This document shows positions 57,420-64,000 of a stretch of DNA of 64,000 nt, one piece after another; positions within the stretch are counted from its first letter, which is position 1, and each line of letters begins with the position of its first letter. The stretch is from Arachis hypogaea (taxonomy: Eukaryota; Streptophyta; Magnoliopsida; Fabales; Fabaceae). The DNA is taken from the NCBI RefSeq assembly GCF_003086295.3, contig NC_092047.1, positions 117,344,449 to 117,408,448 of the forward strand. The letters are read 5' to 3'. The position numbers and the translations under genes are program-made. The notes beneath the pieces were generated by a model, which searched no databases, was not told where the DNA came from, and saw only the letters and a list, made by a program, of their open reading frames with translations.

Positions 57420-58727
57420 GATTGAGGCTCAAGTTCAGGGGATGATGAGATCACAACAAAAGAGAAGAAAGAAAGAAAGAAAGAAAGAAAGGTGACTCGG
57501 GAAGTGGTTGTAGGTAGATAGCAATGCACTCAAATATCTGGGTTTTCTCAAGCACAGTTAAGTGTTCGCAGTGTCCTTACATGTTTAATTATTTGTTGTG
57601 TTTTGTGTGGTGGTGATGATATCGTTACAGTAAAAACTAAAAAAGTGAAAGATATTTTTCAAAGTGCACTCAAATAATAGAGAAATTGACTTGATGAGTT
57701 TATGGTCTTGGAGACAAATTCACATGGCTTATCAATGTGGACATGACATGCCACCTTTTGATGTATACGGCAACCAATCACTGAAAGTTTTGATGGTGAG
57801 CATGGCCCTTTCACATGGAGAGGTCGTGTGATAAGAGAATATTGATTTGTAATTGTTGGACCAAAAATACAAAACATAACAAGACTTATAAAGCAGGCTT
57901 ATAGTGGGGATATTTTTGCTTTATTTCCAGCATGAATTTGTTCACACTCCTTTTCTATTTTTTGTTTTGTAAAACTTCTTTTTAGATTAACTAATGGCTT
58001 TAGGATTAATATAATATATAATTTAGTAAATGAAATAAAATATTGATTAAAAGGAGCCTTAGGTCATGTTTACATAAAACTTGAGGGGGAAAAACTTGTC
58101 ACTATCATAATTAAATTCCAGCAATCAGTTTTTTTATTATTATTATTACAAGTGCACCAGCCATGGTATGATCTCAACAACAACAGCAAAGTGAATGGAT
58201 TTTCAGAGAAAGGTAAGAGAACAATGGTTGCCGGGTAGAGTGAACTTGATAGAGTGGTTTTCTTAATCAAGTGTACAACCAAGGTGTCAGGCAAGTCTCT
58301 GAGGTAACTTAAAATAATTTAAATTTCAAAGTAGTAACTCATGATTTTTGTAAATTCTTGTTTGAATGATGAAACAAATTATTAAAATAGCAATATTTTC
58401 TTTCTTTTTTTTTCAAAAGGAACATTTCCCTAGACACCTTAAGTAATAAAATAATGTAAGGTTCATAGATGGTTTCACGCCATAATTTGTTGGCAAAAAG
58501 ACAAAGGCAATTGTCAATTGACTCGGGGTCTCAGTGGTAACATTAAAAAAATTTAGTGGAGTGTCTTGCTGGCTCTTAATTATAACACTATACTTCTAAT
58601 TTTTAATTGTTATTGTTAATTGTTATTTTGGAAGGTGCAATGTAATTGCTTAAAACCTTTAATCATGTCCTAGCAATCTTTTGAAAGATGCAATGTGAAA
58701 GCAAGGCGTGGAAAATTCCAACTAACT
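57420..58727. other. CNL upstream region
   Basis: It holds the receptor promoter and 5' UTR. A (GAAA)n run (57466-57490) lies about 50 bp upstream of the ATG. The ORFs at 57659-57877 and 58070-58294 are unsupported. Confidence 0.5.
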
Positions 58728-58819
58728 TTTGAAGGATCAATGGAAAATTGTAGTCTCTGTAGAAATTGTGTTAAAGCAAAAATAATCATGATTCATGAGC
58801 TGTTTATGTTTCATATTCA
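58728..58819 (+). repeat. 92-bp direct repeat, left copy
   Basis: TTTGAAGGATCAATGG through GTTTATGTTTCATATTCA matches 63908-63999 with a single mismatch (AATAATCATG against AATCATCATG). Confidence 0.9.
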
Positions 58820-61469
58820 TAATAAAATAGGAAAATTTTCACATATACCATTTACTTTATTGGTATAGCGCTATAGCAGGTACGATAAGGTATTCGGTCA
58901 GGATTTTGTCTTCACGTGTAATTTGTAATTTTGAAAACATCCTTATAATTTTGGAAAGTTTTCACATGTACCAAACCACTTTATTGAAAATCTGCTATTC
59001 CATTATTTATAGGCGTTCAGATCTATATTAAAATATTGTAATGGACATGATTGATTGCCAGAAATCTGCAATATACTCCATAAAAAGAGAGTGCAAGGAA
59101 AACCTTCAACCTGTGATACCCTTATCCAAAAGCACCATGTTGTCAATTACCCTTGTGTTTTCCTAAACGCATCAAGCCATAGTGGGAAGTCGGTTGCCTA
59201 ATTGCCTGGGGAGCCGATTGTAAAATATTGGGTTAAGAATTTTTTTTTTTAATGGTTTGATGGACCTTGGATATGGAAACAAAATACCGTGTAGATTATT
59301 GTAATTTGTAACAGTGATTGGTGTATTGCAATAAAATATTAATATTTTTGTTAGACTTATTTTAAATATTCAAATTTTAGTCTAACTTAATATAAAAACA
59401 ACAAGTGTGTTTTGGTGACAATTTAAAAACAACAATTTATATTAGGTCAATTAATTCAATATATATAATTTTGTAAATTTTATATAATAAATTCATAAAA
59501 TCTTATTTTTAAAGATTATATTTAATAATTATATAATATTTATATAAAAAATATTTTAAAATAAAAATAACATTATATATTATAAAAATATCAATTACAA
59601 TATAAAAATATAATATTTTTTATTAATTTTACTTTAAAATGAGTATTTTATTTATAAATTATGTCTTTATGCATGCCAAGTTAAGTCTACACTAAGCATG
59701 ACTCAAAGTCTCAAATCCAATTTAAAAAAGTATATTGGACAATAAATTTATAAATAAATAATTATATAAACATTTAAAATATCAAAGTATTTGTACAAGA
59801 AATAATAAATATAAACACAAAAAAAAATTAATCTCGAGTCTCAACTAAAATATTGGACTAATATTTTTATTATTTAAGCTTTTAAGTTATTAATTTATAT
59901 TATTTTTATTATCACTACTCATAAATAGATAAAAATTATTATACTAATCCGTCATTATAGTACATTAACAAAAAATTTCATAAGTAGACACTACATACTA
60001 ACACACACTTACATATTAACATATAATTAAACTAATATTACTAACTACTAAAAACTTTTTAAACTTTTGGGAGTCTATTGGCCACCATAGGTCCCCGATT
60101 TCCGGGTTTTTTAGTACTAAAGCCTATTAAAATGAGTGTGCAACTGTGCATTACTTTTTATCTTGTCATATCTAAATTGAAATATTTTTCTTTATTTTAT
60201 TAGAGGTTGAATAAAAGATGAACTAAAATGTAATAAATTTAATTAATGTTTTGATATAAAATTTTATAGTCATCGATCTTTTCATGTATAATTTAAAATA
60301 AGAAATAAATTATAATTGATAGATAAATAATATATATAAGTTATAATTTATTTATATATAAAATTATTGATTATATTTATATTATTATTTAATCAATTCG
60401 TGAGTTTAAGTTCGGATAGTGAATTTTTGATGACCTGAACTTGAATTTTGAGGTTAGTTTGGTTTAACTTACTCTCATCTCTAATCTTAAATAAAATATG
60501 TAAAGATTTTATAAATAATTATAAGTGATTGATTCGATAAGAATTATTGTATATATTTATTTTTTTACATAAATATACTAAATAATGAGAATCTATTACT
60601 ATAGTTTAGTGATTATGTCATTTTTTACTAAATCTTGGTGATTGGTTGGATCTTAAAATTTCTATTTTCTTACTAAATGGTGATAATTGGTTTAGTGTAA
60701 TTTGTGTTATTAAATTTTGGTACTATTATGAATCTTTATGATAAACTTAATATCCAGCCACTTATCACAATTTATCTATAAAAAAAGTTTTGGACAGGAT
60801 GGATCTTAAATTTTAGTAGAAAAGAGATTGAAAATTAAAATTTTTTACAATTAATTATAATATTATATATTTAATAATATATAATAATTAGTATTTTTTA
60901 ATTAAAAGATATTAATAAATTTTTGTCAAATAAAGAAGTTATCTTTATTCTTATAAGATATAAAAATATTTATTTTTTATTTTTTGTTAATTAATTTATT
61001 TTATTAAGTATTGAATAGAGTATGTAAAATATACTCGTTTAATAATATCTAATAAATAATCATTTTAATATCATAAAAAAATTTAAAGTAAAAAAATAAA
61101 ATTATCTTTAGATCAAATAAATTCGATCAATTATAATATTTATATATTAAAAACATAAAAAATAAAAATTATATAAATAAAAATGTATGTTCACAACAGA
61201 ATATAAATAGAAATTAAAGAAATTTATGGCTGTGGATAAAAAAATAGTTATGATACTATAATTTACGTTTTATTAAATTAATTATTTTTTTTAGTTTTTA
61301 CATTTATTCTGTAGAAGCAATTACATTTGTTTAATATTATATTTCGAAAAAGAATATTGGCTCTAAAACAACTGAAAATGTCTCAAAAATTAGACATACA
61401 CTTTACAAAAACTTTATGCCCCTCTTTATCTCTAAAATTAGGATGTCCTAATCAACTAACGGTTATTGC
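58820..61469. other. AT-rich intergenic with a short repeat family
   Basis: No gene. TTTTCACAT(A/G)TACCA...ACTTTATTG occurs at about 58848 and 58967 in direct orientation, and an inverted relative (CCACTAAAGTAGTGTGGTATATGTGAAAG) lies at about 63762-63791. From 59300 to 61400 the DNA is very AT-rich and featureless. Confidence 0.5.
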
Positions 61470-61976
61470 ATCTCCATTATTCAATAGATGTGAATGAATC
61501 GAATTACTTATCTCTTGATCTATTAGTGAATTATCTCTCTAGCAATTATGAAAGATGTTCCACTAGAAATATTTTTGTTATTGCTTCGACTCATATTCCT
61601 TAAAAAGTGAATCCCACTCTAATAGCTCCGAATAAATTAAATACATGCATTAAGATACGAAGGCTTCTTATTCTACAACAACAAAAGTACTTTTTCACTC
61701 TTTCATATACTAGGAGATTTCACTTGGAAAGGAGAATGTTCCCTACTAATGGACTCGGATACATAACCATAACTATGGATTCTAATGTACGAGATCTTGT
61801 AGCAATTATCAACGAGGTCCTATCGATTAGTATTATAAAAAAAATCATTATAGACACTAATATAATTAGATCTGCTTTTCATATATAAACTTGGGATTTG
61901 CAATCCCAGGTAAGATCAGTTCAAGATCATGGGATCGTTTAGGGAGGGTTATTTCAAAAAATGTACTTCTAAGTAA
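61470..61976 (+). pseudogene. ycf2: Plastid ycf2 fragment in the nucleus (NUPT)
   Basis: Conceptual translation follows the plastid Ycf2 protein: [34 protein letters not shown], then a stop at 61601, [51 protein letters not shown] and [13 protein letters not shown], then the region coding TWDLQSQVRSVQDHG and VLLSNC. Stops and frameshifts show it is decayed, with many C-to-T and G-to-A differences from what I expect of the plastid gene. It ends abruptly at about 61976, where another plastid region begins. Confidence 0.85.
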
Positions 61977-62188
61977 TTGCTCCAACTAAAAAGACGAAAT
62001 AATTTTTCATCATCTCTATTGAAGTAATAAGCCCCAATATTGATATATTAAGAGCTCATTACTTCAACTAGTCTCTGTGTTCTTCGAATGAATCTTTTAG
62101 TTGTTGGAAGGTTGTCCAAAAACAATATATAAAGTATACCCAATAAAACTTATAAATAAATCAGATATAAAAAATTATTCTTTTTTAT
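61977..62188 (-). pseudogene. psbN: Plastid psbT 3' end and psbN fragment, joined to ycf2
   Basis: On the plus strand PTKKTK-stop (61979-61999) matches the end of psbT. On the minus strand the region ending at TAG 62068-62070 matches psbN (FIGYTLYIVFGQPS, then a frameshift, then KDSFEEHRD). psbT and psbN are convergent neighbours in the plastid psbB cluster, as here. ycf2 lies elsewhere in the plastome, so the piece is a composite insert. psbN is decayed. Confidence 0.8.
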
Positions 62189-62799
62189 TTTAGGACATTG
62201 ATATAATATTAAAGTGCATTTAAATTGTTTATGTAAATCACCTTAAATATATAAATTTTACTATTTTATTTGTGTAGTATTATTTTAAGAATTTTGCTAA
62301 CTCGTCCCTTAAGAACATAAATTAAGCATACCATAAAAATTAAAAAATATATATTTTATAAAAATTATTACAAAAATGATTTATTTTTATATTTTTAATG
62401 CATTAAATACATCAAAAATATTAAAAAAATTCTATTGTTATTTTTTTAAAATGTGTCCTTATTTTTTTAGAACACAAGTTAATTAAATTTTATTTTAATT
62501 GTTTCAGATGATAAAAGTAATGTATTAATAAATGTGTATTGAATTTTGAAAATTGTTAGACTGTTAGAGGGTAATTAAGAAAGTCTAAGAGCCTAGTATT
62601 TTTATTAAAATTTAGTCCGTACTTAATTAATAAAAGAAAAGTGAGTAATCTTAAATTATTAGATGTAATTTTACACCATTAAAAATATTAATAATGATTA
62701 ATTAATGACTACAAATCACAAAACCTACTAAGTACTAACTCCCTAGCGATATTAAAATTTATTGTTTTTTGTCATTATTTTTAGCCATCAATTCAGTTA
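62189..62799. other. AT-rich intergenic
   Basis: Nothing recognised. Confidence 0.5.
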
Positions 62800-62808
62800 T
62801 TTTAGTTT

Positions 62809-63339
62809 GAGTAAAGTATCATTTTTGTCCCCAACGTTTGGGGTAAGTCCTATTTGTGTCCCTAACGTTTAAATCGTCCTATTTGTATCCTTAACGTTTA
62901 TAAAAGTGATTCAATGTTATCCTACTATCAATTATACTAACAAATTAGATTATATTTTTCAATTATTCTCACTTGAATGTATTCATTCTCAATTAGGTCT
63001 CACTTGGATGTGTTCGATTTTAATATTATACCCACTATTTGTGTTTAGATTCAATTATGTCCCTAAAAAAGTGAATTGTGTAAATATTGTAGGAATTAGT
63101 TTCAACATTTGATGAGCTATTTTTCGAAATAGATCATCGATCCTATCCCAGACATTTGTATTCTAATTTCAAGAAAAGATTTTTAAAACTCAAACTAAAG
63201 CGCTCATGATGTGTAATTGACGCCAGGATAACATTGAATTACTTTTACAAATGTTAGGGATACAAATAGGACGATTTAAACGTTAGGGACACAAATAGGA
63301 TTTAGCCCAAACGTTGAGGACAAAAACGATATTTTACTC
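62809..63339. mobile_element. Mutator-like MITE, 531 bp
   Basis: Inverted ends of about 110 bp: GAGTAAAGTATCATTTTTGTCC on the left and, on the other strand, GAGTAAAATATCGTTTTTGTCC on the right. Both carry CCTATTTGTGTCCCTAACG and GTTCAATGTTATCC-like inner parts. A 9-bp duplication TTTTAGTTT flanks them exactly (62800-62808 and 63340-63348). The ORF at 62906-63112 lies inside and is not a gene. The end sequence is reminiscent of the element at 49345. Confidence 0.92.
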
Positions 63340-63348
63340 TTTTAGTTT

Positions 63349-63907
63349 AATAATCCAACAACATATTTTATTCTACTAATTAATAATAAAAAATAATAAA
63401 TTTTAATAATTTTTTAGTTTTTTTTTTTAATTTTATTTGGAGGATAACTGTATTGTAGAAAAATTATGATTGGGCACAAGTGAGAAAAAATGGTAAAATT
63501 ATGGCCAAATAATTTGCAATAAATTTTTCAGGATTTGCCCAGCTCTACAAGTCCGAAATGCTATCCAATAACTTCAAGCCATTGGAACAATAGTTTGGCT
63601 CAATTCGCCTCAGACTCAATTCAAGGTATCATGAAAGCCGCTTATTAGATTAGTCTTTTTTGTCATTTTAGGTATCATTTTAGGGATTCTTTAGTAATTT
63701 CCGTATACAGTAAAAAACAAATGATTAACTTGAAAACGGACCGTACATGGAATAGCAGATTTCCACTAAAGTAGTGTGGTATATGTGAAAGCTTTCCTAT
63801 AATTTTAATAGAATGATGCAAGGGGCAGCGAAGGAGCAGTGACCAACTGACCATGTGACTAAATGATGAAGAGAGAATGAGAGATGATGGGCTATGTTGA
63901 AGTTGTC
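63349..63907. other. Intergenic, right end
   Basis: No gene. An inverted relative of the 58967 repeat lies at about 63740-63800. Confidence 0.45.
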
Positions 63908-64000
63908 TTTGAAGGATCAATGGAAAATTGTAGTCTCTGTAGAAATTGTGTTAAAGCAAAAATCATCATGATTCATGAGCTGTTTATGTTTCATATTCAA
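63908..64000 (+). repeat. 92-bp direct repeat, right copy, running to the window edge
   Basis: It matches 58728-58819 with one mismatch. Because the window ends here, the full length of the repeat is not known. Confidence 0.9.

Noticed and set aside
62906..63112. 68-residue plus-strand ORF
   Set aside because: It falls wholly inside the Mutator-like MITE and has no protein family features.
1..64000. CRISPR arrays, operons, phage or bacterial islands
   Set aside because: The tandem repeats have no spacer structure and every gene has plant introns or plant families; there is no prokaryotic signal.

Overview
This is a nuclear window from a dicot plant. The genes have GT-AG introns and plant-specific products, including plastid-targeted proteins and a CC-NB-ARC-LRR immune receptor. 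The intergenic DNA is AT-rich and full of MITEs, SINEs, Ty3/gypsy elements and plastid-derived inserts. A legume is likely, with Arachis (peanut and relatives) as my best guess from the general look of the repeats; I could not test this by a search.

Layout. Positions 1-5000 hold the 5' half of a KEA3-type thylakoid K+/H+ antiporter gene and a complete plastid-type methionine-R-sulfoxide reductase B gene, both on the minus strand. Positions 6120-15727 are one Tat-lineage gypsy retrotransposon with 5-bp target duplications, near-identical LTRs, a tRNA-Asp-type primer site, a broken gag-pol frame and a spliced antisense gene. A related, gutted element lies at 17393-20814 and ends about 490 bp before a complete glutamyl-tRNA reductase (HEMA) gene at 21304-23151. 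Then come an intronless-CDS RMD5-type CTLH/GID E3 ligase subunit gene (25687-26829), a TBL cell-wall O-acetyltransferase gene on the minus strand (27681-29807), and, sharing a 287-bp divergent promoter with it, a nine-exon phosphoglycerate-mutase-like gene (30095-32837) that uses one GC-AG intron.

Positions 35066-50560 are a local duplication zone. It contains an intact MATH/coiled-coil gene, a broken copy of its last exon 12 kb away, three copies of its 3' flank, and later insertions: a FAR1-type transposase-derived pseudogene, a SINE and a 1.07-kb Mutator-like element. A plastid insert with trnL-CAA (39.5-40.2 kb), several AT-rich tandem arrays and a nuclear tRNA-Arg(CCU) gene also lie here. 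Positions 53347-57419 are a CNL disease-resistance gene split by a 383-bp Harbinger-type MITE whose first base completes a stop codon in the LRR exon. The right end (57.4-64 kb) is mostly AT-rich DNA with a composite plastid insert (ycf2 joined to psbT-psbN), a second Mutator-like MITE, and a 92-bp repeat pair with one mismatch, the second copy running to the window edge.

Functionally, KEA3, MSRB and HEMA all serve the plastid (proton-motive force, redox repair, tetrapyrrole synthesis), but nothing in the sequence shows co-regulation. The strongest leads are the MITE-truncated receptor, the spliced antisense gene of the Tat element, the composite plastid insert, and the MATH duplication with its insertion history.
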